From: an uncultured Chryseobacterium sp.
GTDB lineage: Bacteria > Bacteroidota > Bacteroidia > Flavobacteriales > Weeksellaceae
NCBI GenBank assembly: GCA_913778505.1
Contig: CAJYWD010000031.1
Coordinates: 62,001 to 126,000, forward strand
Reading direction: 5' to 3'
DNA length: 64,000 nt
This document shows, piece by piece, positions 24,304 through 30,606 of the stretch (positions within the stretch are counted from its first letter, which is position 1; the number at the start of each line of letters is the position of its first letter). The translations under genes and the position numbers were made by a program. Under the pieces are notes generated by a model. It saw nothing but the letters and a program-made list of their open reading frames with translations. It was not told the DNA's origin and ran no database searches.

Positions 24304-25977
24304 TTAAACAGGAAATGAAATGTTGATTTTCAACATATTATTAATTCCAGTGTCAAAAATAATGGTTCCGTGAATGGTTTTAATACGGTTTTCCATATTC
24401 TGAAGACCATTTTTGGGAGAAAGTTCAGGAATACCTATGCCGTTGTCTGTATATGAGATATTTACATTATTCTGATCTCTTGAAAATTTGATAGAAACGA
24501 TGCTGGCCTGGCTGTGTTTTTTCATATTGGTCATCAGCTCCTGAAGCACAAGATAGATTTCCGTTTTCTGAACAAGATTGGTATTTTGCCACATTTCATC
24601 TTCATTCCCAATGATCAGAACCTTGGTACTTTCCGGAGAAGAGTAGGATCCCAGCATCTGGGAAAGCTGGTCTCGGTAATTTTGCTTTTCGCTGACGTCC
24701 GCTTTTTCGTAGGAAATGTCCCGCGACGTTTCATATACATTTTCCAGTGCGAAGAGAATGGAATTTTTATCCGGATTCAAAGTATTCTCGATGAATGAAA
24801 TAATCTGGTAGATCCTATTGGCCACGCGGTCATGTACTTTTTTGGAGTATTGCAGCTCAGTATTTCTCACTTGCAGCTGCAGGCTCTGCTGTCTTTTCCG
24901 AAACCATATTAAGGAAACAATCAGCACCAGAATAATAATTCCCATCACGAAATATTGGCGGATGATGTGATTTTGCTTTCTTATACTGTCAGCCTGTGCT
25001 CTCAGGAAATCGGATTTATTCTTTTCAGTTTCGTAGCGGATGAGGGCAAACTGGTTTTTGGCCTTGTTACGCGCTGTTTGCAGGCTGTCACTCAGGGTCT
25101 GGAAGCGGCTGAAATAAGAAGTGTAATGTCCCGGATCCAGAACAATGAGTTTCTGCAGGGCTTCCAGCTGATCATCAGGACTCTTGATCTTTTGCGCAAC
25201 ATCCAGCATTCTCTCGGCATATAATCTGGCCGAATCTGGCTGAGACCGCTGGTAATAATCCGAAAAGTGCGCATAGCTGGAGTTCAGACCCCAGTCATCT
25301 CCGTCTGTCTTCCGGATGGCCATCGCTTTCCAAAACGCAGGGACAGGATTGTAATTGGGATTCTGAAGCCAACGGGTTTGCGCGTAATTGGACAGAACCC
25401 TCGCAAACGCCTTGTCATGTTTTTCGGAATGTTTAAGTAAAGATTCAAAAAGGGCAACAGCATCATCATACCTTTTATCCTTTTTATAGGAATTGGCCAG
25501 ATTGTTCTTATAAATGTTTTTGTTGATGGAATCTGTGCTGAACCGTATGGCTTGCTTATAAGATTGCACAGACTGCTGATAATCTTTCAGATGGCTGGCA
25601 ACTATGCTCAGCGTATTATAGTTGATGGAAATGTAATTGAACTGTGCGCTGTCTTTACGGTTGAAGTATCCCATGGCAGCACCTGCACTTTCCTGACTGC
25701 CAAAATAATCACCCTTGGTCTCCTGAATGATGGCGAGATTCGTCAGGCATTTTGCCGCCCCAAAACTGTCCCTCTGCTGTAGGAAAAGGTCTTTGGCCCG
25801 GAAGAAATAAAAAAAAGCACTGTCTGATTCGTTACGGTCCCGCCATTCGAAAGCCAGGTCATAATACCGGTTTTCTGATTTTTCGGCAGAAGCAATTTTT
25901 GTAGGCTTGGAACAGTTCAGTAGCGTTGTGATGCCAATCAGAAGATATAGATATTTCAACAGGGTTATTTTGCTCAA
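24304..25977 (-). CDS. TPR-sensor histidine kinase (HisKA_3-like)
   Basis: A 557-residue membrane sensor kinase. The N-terminus (LKYLYLLIGITTLLNCS) looks like a lipoprotein signal with Cys at about residue 22. A domain of TPR hairpins follows to about residue 310 and would sit in the periplasm. A single membrane segment (342-359, YFVMGIIILVLIVSLIWF) leads to a short dimerisation helix with His382 (KKVHDRVANRIYQI), the phosphorylation site. The ATPase domain has ELMTNMKKH (N box, about 480-488) and DNGIGIP at 511. The start is TTG at 25977; a second TTG follows six codons later. No ATG is available. It is co-transcribed with the response regulator gene and preceded by a small-peptide gene and a terminator. 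Confidence 0.88.
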   Translation of the reverse strand: MSKITLLKYLYLLIGITTLLNCSKPTKIASAEKSENRYYDLAFEWRDRNESDSAFFYFFRAKDLFLQQRDSFGAAKCLTNLAIIQETKGDYFGSQESAGAAMGYFNRKDSAQFNYISINYNTLSIVASHLKDYQQSVQSYKQAIRFSTDSINKNIYKNNLANSYKKDKRYDDAVALFESLLKHSEKHDKAFARVLSNYAQTRWLQNPNYNPVPAFWKAMAIRKTDGDDWGLNSSYAHFSDYYQRSQPDSARLYAERMLDVAQKIKSPDDQLEALQKLIVLDPGHYTSYFSRFQTLSDSLQTARNKAKNQFALIRYETEKNKSDFLRAQADSIRKQNHIIRQYFVMGIIILVLIVSLIWFRKRQQSLQLQVRNTELQYSKKVHDRVANRIYQIISFIENTLNPDKNSILFALENVYETSRDISYEKADVSEKQNYRDQLSQMLGSYSSPESTKVLIIGNEDEMWQNTNLVQKTEIYLVLQELMTNMKKHSQASIVSIKFSRDQNNVNISYTDNGIGIPELSPKNGLQNMENRIKTIHGTIIFDTGINNMLKINISFPV

Positions 25978-25988
25978 ATTTAATAAAA

Positions 25989-26014
25989 ATAGCGGAAGAA
26001 TGTTCTTCCGCTAT
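25989..26014 (-). terminator. hairpin between the small-peptide gene and the kinase gene
   Basis: ATAGCGGAAGAA (25989-26000) and TTCTTCCGCTAT (26003-26014) are perfect complements. On the minus strand the hairpin is followed by a T-rich stretch, so it fits a terminator or attenuator after the peptide gene, 24 bases past its stop and 12 bases before the kinase start. Partial read-through would set the ratio of peptide to kinase mRNA. Confidence 0.7.
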
Positions 26015-26037
26015 CCATTAAATATACTCAGGATCAG

Positions 26038-26205
26038 TTATCCACCGATGATCTTCGGTGGTACGGGATGACCTTCTTCACCGCCCGTTCCACCGGGGTT
26101 TTGCTGTGTAGATACGGCAGATGTACCGTCGTTACCGCAGTTGGACGTAGTACCGGCATCAGGATTGGAAACCAGACCTAATAGTATTAAAAGTAATTGA
26201 ATCAT
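26038..26205 (-). CDS. 55-residue Gly/Pro-rich peptide with hydrophobic N-terminus
   Basis: A short ORF reading ATG at 26205-26203 to TAA at 26040-26038. The product starts MIQLLLILLGLVSNP, a minimal signal-like hydrophobic stretch. It continues with one cysteine (residue 23, SNCGND), a Thr/Ser/Gln-rich part, and a tail GGTGGEEGHPVPPKIIGG. It lies directly upstream of the TPR sensor kinase and response regulator, separated by a hairpin, so a role as a secreted signal or regulator peptide is possible. Codon-like composition and a clean start and stop support it, but there is no family evidence. It could also be a small membrane-anchored peptide. Confidence 0.55.
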   Translation of the reverse strand: MIQLLLILLGLVSNPDAGTTSNCGNDGTSAVSTQQNPGGTGGEEGHPVPPKIIGG

Positions 26206-26283
26206 TGTTCTAAAAATTTAAAAGTTGGCATTCGTGTTCTTCCCCAGGACACAGGTCATAGGCAGGTGAACACACTAAGTGAA

Positions 26284-26299
26284 TAAGAAGCGCTTCTTA
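26284..26299. promoter_or_regulatory. 16-bp perfect palindrome upstream of the small-peptide gene
   Basis: TAAGAAGCGCTTCTTA is fully self-complementary and sits 79 bases before the ATG of the minus-strand peptide gene. It could be an operator or a hairpin in its leader. It is unrelated in sequence to the TTACGG sites. Confidence 0.4.
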
Positions 26300-26515
26300 A
26301 ATTTTTGGGAAGTAAGCCTTAGAAAACGACAGGAAAATTTCTGCTTCCCAAACCAGAGATTTCTGCCGTATAGCCAGGCTGTTTTTTGAAATCGGTTTTG
26401 TACTTTTGTTTTGTAAAGTTTTGTCAATCACTGATCTCTGGGGCAAAGATGCAATTTGGGCAATAGCGGGTGTTAGAAAGTTTCTGGAAAGTTTTTGGAA
26501 AGTTGATCTCTTCGG

Positions 26516-26553
26516 ATTACGGAAATCCGTAATTCAGTATTGACATAACTTTG
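26516..26553 (+). promoter_or_regulatory. palindrome (site 2) overlapping the -33 region, plus -7 box
   Basis: ATTACGGAAATCCGTAAT (26516-26533) shares its 16-bp core with site 1 at 23549, apart from one central base. A TAACTTTG -7 box lies at 26546-26553. The -33 position expected 19 bases upstream falls inside the palindrome, so a bound regulator would directly block or recruit polymerase. The ATG of the controlled gene is 26 bases after the box. Confidence 0.6.
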
Positions 26554-26579
26554 TAATTTTCCAACTAATATCCCTGTAT

Positions 26580-27470
26580 ATGGCCAAATTTTTACCCCAG
26601 AAGAAAAAACTGATCGAAGAGGTGTTTCAGAAAGCATCGGACAATACTACGGAGCGATCGTTCAGCGGGATTCTGAAATCCCTGGAAAACACACTCTTAG
26701 AGGACTATAAGATCAGTCTCAGCTACAATACATTTAAAACGTATTATACTCATCTCGTAGAGAAGGATGAGGATTATAACATTAAGCCTATGATTCTGGA
26801 TGACCTGAGCATTTATCTGGGATACAACAATTTCCGGGAATATTGTGCGGAATGGAAAACGGTAGAATACAGCGTACATGAATCTGTATCCAAGGTTGTT
26901 ATCAATGTGATCAATAAGCCGTTACTGCGCATGCCGGAGTTCGTTACCAGGCAGAGTGGTATCGGAGCGCTGGGTGTTCTGGTGGTGGGAGGATTGTTTC
27001 TTGGTAAAAGTTACTGGCACGAGGAAAGCGAGATTGCCGAAGTTTCGGGCGCAAGTCCTGCTGTAGAATTGCTGGATAGTCGTGCGAGCGTTGCAAAACC
27101 TTACGCAATCCAAGAAAAGCATTCCGGCGAGCCAAAGATCATTGCGGTTGTAGATCGGCAGGTCGGGAAACCGTTAGAGAAACAGGAGTATTATATGTAT
27201 TGGAATGGCGAACGTTTTATAGCCACGGCAGAAGCGGATCTGGGTGCAGAATTCAGAGTACTGCCGATGGATGAGCGCCAGATCCGCTTCTTTAAGAAAA
27301 TTACGAAACCTGACACCATCACGAGGAGCTCCATCAGGAAAATCTGGTATTCCAAGAAGAACAATGTGGTAGAATTCTTTACTGCAGACGGCCGTAATCC
27401 CGAAAATGATGCGGAGCTTCATCAATTGTCGGAACACATATTCAAGAAATATATCGCAGACCAGAACTGA
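26580..27470 (+). CDS. single-pass membrane protein with helical N-terminal domain
   Basis: A 296-residue protein with three parts. Residues 1-100 are helical and charged (KKKLIEEVFQKASDN, then SYNTFKTYYTHLVEKDEDYN and LDDLSIYLGYNNFREYCAEW), resembling a small helix-turn-helix or protein-binding domain in the cytosol. One membrane segment follows at about 124-142 (IGALGVLVVGGLFLG). The C-terminal half is a periplasmic alpha/beta domain (QEYYMYWNGERFIATAEADLG). I do not recognise a named family, although proteins of this layout occur in Flavobacteriia. Its promoter carries the palindrome shared with the two-component block, so it is a candidate target. It converges with the DMT gene, with one base between stops. 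Confidence 0.7.
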   Translation: MAKFLPQKKKLIEEVFQKASDNTTERSFSGILKSLENTLLEDYKISLSYNTFKTYYTHLVEKDEDYNIKPMILDDLSIYLGYNNFREYCAEWKTVEYSVHESVSKVVINVINKPLLRMPEFVTRQSGIGALGVLVVGGLFLGKSYWHEESEIAEVSGASPAVELLDSRASVAKPYAIQEKHSGEPKIIAVVDRQVGKPLEKQEYYMYWNGERFIATAEADLGAEFRVLPMDERQIRFFKKITKPDTITRSSIRKIWYSKKNNVVEFFTADGRNPENDAELHQLSEHIFKKYIADQN

Positions 27471-27471
27471 T

Positions 27472-28350
27472 TCAGCCTTGGGGCTTGCTCCTAAGGAAAA
27501 TCAGACCTGCCAGGATGATCACAGCGCCGGCAGACTGTTGTACCGTAAGAGTTTCACCGTCCAGAACACCCCAGACCACCGCCACAATAGGCATCAGCAA
27601 AGTTACTGTGGAGGCAAACAGCGGCGTAGAGATGCTCAACAGTTTGTAATTCATCATCATCGCCAGTCCTGTGCCGAAGATGGAAAGCATCGCCACATAG
27701 CCCAGCCCGGAGAGGGTGTCATGATTCATTTCAAGATTCCGGAAAAACCCGGATAACACCAATGCTACCAAGGATGGCAATATCAGCACGAATGAAAAGA
27801 CAAATGCAGACATCACGATGGCAGGAACCTCGTACAGTCTAGACTTTACGGTGGTAGTGCTGATGGCATACATCAGGGTAGCCAGTATCAGCAGCAGAAT
27901 CGGGTAGATCTTGATGTCACCACTCTGGTCACCGCCCAAGGCCAGGATGCACGCACCTGCGAAGCTGATCATCACGCCAGTCAGCTGCCTCCGGGAAGTT
28001 TCGAATTTCCATACCAGCGAGCCTACAATGATCACGAAGATCGGCATCATCGAATTGATAATACCCGCAATGCTGCTGCTGATCTCCGTTTCGGCAAGCG
28101 GAAACAGAAACATGGGGATAAAGTTTCCGGTAACGGCAGCCAGTATCAGCCATTTCAGGTGTTTTTTCGGAAAGGAACGGATCTTGGACAGCGCATAAGG
28201 CATCAGCAGAATACCGGAAATCAGAACACGTAAAGCGCCCACTTCGTAAGGACTGAAGTGATCCAATGATTTTTTGATCAGGATAAAGGATGAACCCCAG
28301 ATCACGGAAAGCCCTATAAGCAGGATCCATTTTAATTTTTCAGTAGTCAA
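27472..28350 (-). CDS. EamA/DMT family transporter
   Basis: A 292-residue inner-membrane protein with ten predicted segments in two EamA repeats. The first repeat opens WILLIGLSVIWGSSFILIKKSL, with the DMT hallmark of a Trp-Gly-Ser start. The second repeat (from about residue 145) reads IYPILLLILATLMYAISTTT. The glycine-rich VAVVWGVLDGETLTVQQSAGAVIILAGL near the C-terminus is the classic closing helix pair. It exports small metabolites or amino acids; the substrate is unknown. It overlaps the upstream aat gene by 4 bases (ATGA), so the two are translationally coupled. Confidence 0.93.
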   Translation of the reverse strand: MTTEKLKWILLIGLSVIWGSSFILIKKSLDHFSPYEVGALRVLISGILLMPYALSKIRSFPKKHLKWLILAAVTGNFIPMFLFPLAETEISSSIAGIINSMMPIFVIIVGSLVWKFETSRRQLTGVMISFAGACILALGGDQSGDIKIYPILLLILATLMYAISTTTVKSRLYEVPAIVMSAFVFSFVLILPSLVALVLSGFFRNLEMNHDTLSGLGYVAMLSIFGTGLAMMMNYKLLSISTPLFASTVTLLMPIVAVVWGVLDGETLTVQQSAGAVIILAGLIFLRSKPQG

Positions 28351-28991
28351 GATTTTGGATTTAGAATGTTGAGGTAATCGTGCTTCGGAATCATCTTGGC
28401 ACCCAGGCTTTCCAGATGTGCCGAATGGATCTGGCAGTCAATGAGCTGCCACGCATCCTGATACTTGGTGGTAAAATGGATAAAGACCGCTTTGGACGCA
28501 TTCGATACTCTGGAAAACATACTCTCGCCGCAGAAGACCTTTCCCACCTGCACGCCGTAGAATCCGCCCACCAGCTCGCCGTTATGCCATGCTTCAAAAC
28601 TTTTCGCAAGGCCATGCCTATGGAGGTGGACAAAAGAGCGGATCAGTTCTTCATGGATCCACGTGCCGTCCTGGTCTTTTCTTGTGGCGGTCTGGCATTC
28701 GCGCATCACGGCTTCGAAGCATTGATTTTCGGTAAAGCTGAAAGTACCATCCCTCAGGATTTTCTTCATCGACTTGGAGATGCGCAGATCTTTGGGAAAC
28801 AATACAAATCGGGGATCGGGACACCACCAGAGGATCTCCTCACCTTCGTTATACCATGGGAACAGCCCAAGCTGGTACGCCAGCCAAAGCCGCTCGGGGC
28901 ACAGATCACCACCTACGGCCATCAGCCCATCTTCGGGGTTGTACAGTGCAGGGTCGGGAAATGCGATGTCATCGGGGTCTAGCCAAATCAT
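28347..28991 (-). CDS. aat: leucyl/phenylalanyl-tRNA--protein transferase
   Basis: A 214-residue enzyme that transfers Leu or Phe from aminoacyl-tRNA to the N-terminal Arg or Lys of proteins, marking them for ClpAP degradation. It matches family landmarks throughout: FPDPALYNPEDGLMAVGGDL near the N-terminus, LGLFPWYNEGEEILWWCPDP (about 41-60), DGTWIHEELIRSFVHLHRHG and the active-site region GGFYGVQVGKVFCGESMFS. Length is typical. It is followed by the DMT gene with a 4-base overlap and preceded by the DUF3127 gene, separated by a terminator. Confidence 0.96.
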   Translation of the reverse strand: MIWLDPDDIAFPDPALYNPEDGLMAVGGDLCPERLWLAYQLGLFPWYNEGEEILWWCPDPRFVLFPKDLRISKSMKKILRDGTFSFTENQCFEAVMRECQTATRKDQDGTWIHEELIRSFVHLHRHGLAKSFEAWHNGELVGGFYGVQVGKVFCGESMFSRVSNASKAVFIHFTTKYQDAWQLIDCQIHSAHLESLGAKMIPKHDYLNILNPKS

Positions 28992-29019
28992 ATCAGAATG
29001 GGTTTTCAGATAAAATAAT

Positions 29020-29045
29020 CCCTGCCATTTGATAAAAAAGCAGGG
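29020..29045 (-). terminator. terminator between the DUF3127 gene and aat
   Basis: GCAGGG (29040-29045) and CCCTGC (29020-29025) pair; on the minus strand an AT-rich run follows. The position, 28 bases past the DUF3127 stop, fits a terminator, though its T tail is interrupted. Confidence 0.55.
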
Positions 29046-29072
29046 AAAACTATGCAGATCAATGTCTGTTGA

Positions 29073-29453
29073 TTAGAAAGGAAGATCGTCATCCTCGTCT
29101 TCAGCAAAAACATTTTTGTTGTCCGTTGCCGGCCCTTGCCGGGATGGCGCTGCTTCCGTAGGTTCGTTAAAGTCGCTGCCACCATCTTTTTCCATTCTCC
29201 ATGCCGTGATAGAGTTGAAATACTTCACTTCGCCCTGAGGACTGGTCCATTCTCTCCCTCTGATGTTGATATGAACCTTCACTTTGTCACCCACTTTGTA
29301 CTGATTCAGCAGGTCTACCTTTTCTGATAAAAATTCAATATTAATAGGCTGCGGATACTGCTCTTCGGTAAGAAGAACCATCTCTTTCTTTTGAAATCCG
29401 CTGTTAAAAGTTTGTAAATCAGAAATCTTCTTTATCGTTCCTGTTAATTCCAT
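29073..29453 (-). CDS. DUF3127 domain protein (OB-fold-like)
   Basis: A 126-residue protein. The start ATG at 29453 gives MELTGTIKKISDLQTFNSGF, the typical DUF3127 beginning. A longer frame would run through the promoter and tRNA-Leu and is rejected. The core (1-95) has alternating strands (KKEMVLLTEEQYPQPINIEF, KVGDKVKVHINIRGREWTSP), an OB-like fold. A disordered acidic tail ends DEDDDLPF, as in SSB-type proteins, where such an acidic Phe-ending tail binds partners. It is likely a nucleic-acid-linked protein, but the family function is unknown. A minus-strand TACCTTTA box lies at 29477-29484. Confidence 0.85.
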   Translation of the reverse strand: MELTGTIKKISDLQTFNSGFQKKEMVLLTEEQYPQPINIEFLSEKVDLLNQYKVGDKVKVHINIRGREWTSPQGEVKYFNSITAWRMEKDGGSDFNEPTEAAPSRQGPATDNKNVFAEDEDDDLPF

Positions 29454-29550
29454 AGCTCGAAAATGTTTTAAGTGTGTAAAGGTAGTGAAAAACGCGTGAT
29501 GATGCCGAATGATACGATTGGAAAAAAAATAAAAAAAAGATGCGAAATAT

Positions 29551-29581
29551 TTTGGAGTAATAGGAAAAGTGTCTATATTTG
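29551..29581 (+). promoter_or_regulatory. full consensus promoter of the tRNA cluster
   Basis: TTTG (29551-29554), a spacer of exactly 19 bases, and TATATTTG (29574-29581) fit the Bacteroidota housekeeping promoter TTTG-N19-TAnnTTTG. The tRNA-Leu starts 41 bases later. Confidence 0.85.
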
Positions 29582-29622
29582 CACTCACCAAAACGAAAGA
29601 AAAGGAGTTCTTAAATAACAAT

Positions 29623-29704
29623 GCGGATGTGGTGTAATTGGTAGCCACGCCAGACTTAGGATCTGGTGCTTCACGGCGTGGGGGTTCGAGTCCCTTCATC
29701 CGCA
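29623..29704 (+). tRNA. tRNA-Leu (anticodon UAG)
   Basis: 82 bases. The acceptor GCGGATG (29623-29629) pairs fully with CATCCGC (29697-29703), discriminator A. The anticodon arm CCAGA-CTTAGGA-TCTGG gives TAG. The long variable arm is typical of class II tRNAs, and the T arm GGGGTTCGAGTCCC is intact. No encoded CCA. Confidence 0.95.
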
Positions 29705-29744
29705 CTCATCACAAAGATTTCCGTAGTATATGGAAATCTTTTCT

Positions 29745-29820
29745 GCGAAAATAGCTCAGCTGGTAGAGCACAACCTTGCCAAGGTTGGGGTCGCGGGTTC
29801 GAGTCCCGTTTTTCGCTCCA
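29745..29820 (+). tRNA. tRNA-Gly (anticodon GCC)
   Basis: 76 bases including an encoded CCA (29818-29820). The acceptor GCGAAAA pairs with TTTTCGC (29810-29816), discriminator T. The anticodon arm CAACC-TTGCCAA-GGTTG gives GCC. It follows tRNA-Leu(UAG) by 40 bases in the same transcript. Confidence 0.95.
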
Positions 29821-29824
29821 TAAG

Positions 29825-29857
29825 AATAGAAGTTTTTTTAAGCTTCTATTTTTTTTA
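29825..29857 (+). terminator. terminator after tRNA-Gly
   Basis: AATAGAAG (29825-29832) pairs with CTTCTATT (29843-29850), followed by a T run. It would end the Leu-Gly transcript, unless it is read through to the next tRNA, which has no obvious promoter of its own. Confidence 0.75.
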
Positions 29858-29860
29858 CCC

Positions 29861-29944
29861 GCCCTGGTGGTGGAATTGGTAGACACGCAGGACTTAAAAT
29901 CCTGTGTCCGCAAGGACGTACGGGTTCAAGTCCCGTCTGGGGTA
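29861..29944 (+). tRNA. tRNA-Leu (anticodon UAA)
   Basis: 84 bases, class II, with the long arm TGTCCGCAAGGACG. The anticodon arm CAGGA-CTTAAAA-TCCTG gives TAA. The D arm and T arm are intact. The acceptor stem is weak: GCCCTGG pairs with CTGGGGT (29937-29943) through three G-U wobbles, including position 1-72. Confidence 0.88.
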
Positions 29945-29947
29945 CTT

Positions 29948-29983
29948 AAAAAGACTGTTAATCATTGGATTATCAGTCTTTTT
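29948..29983 (+). terminator. terminator after tRNA-Leu(UAA)
   Basis: AAAAAGACTG (29948-29957) pairs with CAGTCTTTTT (29974-29983). The T run and stem are clear. It ends the tRNA cluster. Confidence 0.75.
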
Positions 29984-30041
29984 TGTTTTAAGAGAAAAAA
30001 GGATGATAATTTATATCCGCTTCAAAAATTACTGTAATTGC

Positions 30042-30354
30042 TTAACATAAGTGAAAGTGAATCTTATTAGAAATTATGTATTTCTCAATAGAGTTATATT
30101 GATTATTTTCGGCTATAATTTCTTTTTCTTCAATAACCACAAACTGGTTCAGTACTTCCATATCATCACTAAAAACATATTTCTTGAATTGTTTAACGCA
30201 ATCCCATTGTAATTCCATCAGCCTGATTTTTTCGGGAGTAAGCAAAACTTGAAAAAATTCCTTTTCCAGCATCATCATAACTTTCATCTGTGAGAAGCTT
30301 TAATCTAGGTTTGTTTGGATCGATCAAAAAAATTTGGGTATTTGTCCAAAAGTT
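30042..30354 (-). pseudogene. decayed hypothetical gene (two overlapping frames)
   Basis: Two minus-strand frames both look partly protein-like. One, 30354 down to a stop at 30193, reads IDPNKPRLKLLTDESYDDAG and FSSFAYSRKNQADG without any usable start. The other, 30287 to 30042 (81 codons, ATG start), gives LEKEFFQVLLTPEKIRLMEL and then FVVIEEKEIIAENNQYNSIE. This pattern suggests a gene broken by one or more frameshifts and truncated at its 5' end. The second frame could still be expressed as an 81-residue protein. I recognise no family. Confidence 0.4.
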
Positions 30355-30606
30355 TTATTAACTGAATAAAAGTGACATTCATCTTATTCTGCTAAGCTAT
30401 AAGATGATTTTCAGACTCTATAATTTCATAATTATGATCATATTCACAATTAATAATTGCTGAACGAAATGTTTCACACTGAGCTCGTCGAAGTAAACTG
30501 TGCGAACGAAAGATCTGCAGTTTAAAGTAATCTATTCATAGCGTATAAAGTTTTCTCCTCAACTTTTATTACCGATCATAAAAATTATAAAGTACTGTGA
30601 TAATCG

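Larger units (their letters stand above)
26206..26579. other. divergent regulatory region
   Basis: Separates the small-peptide gene (minus) from the 26580 gene (plus). It contains a 16-bp palindrome (26284-26299), the TTACGG palindrome (26516-26533) and a -7 box (26546-26553). No ORF is seen. Confidence 0.6.

Noticed and set aside
29454-29705. Extended DUF3127 reading frame
   Set aside because: The extension runs through the tRNA-Leu gene and its promoter; the internal ATG at 29453 gives the family-typical start.
29623-30354. Integrated element at the tRNA cluster
   Set aside because: No integrase and no direct repeat of a tRNA 3' end was seen; only a decayed small gene follows the cluster.
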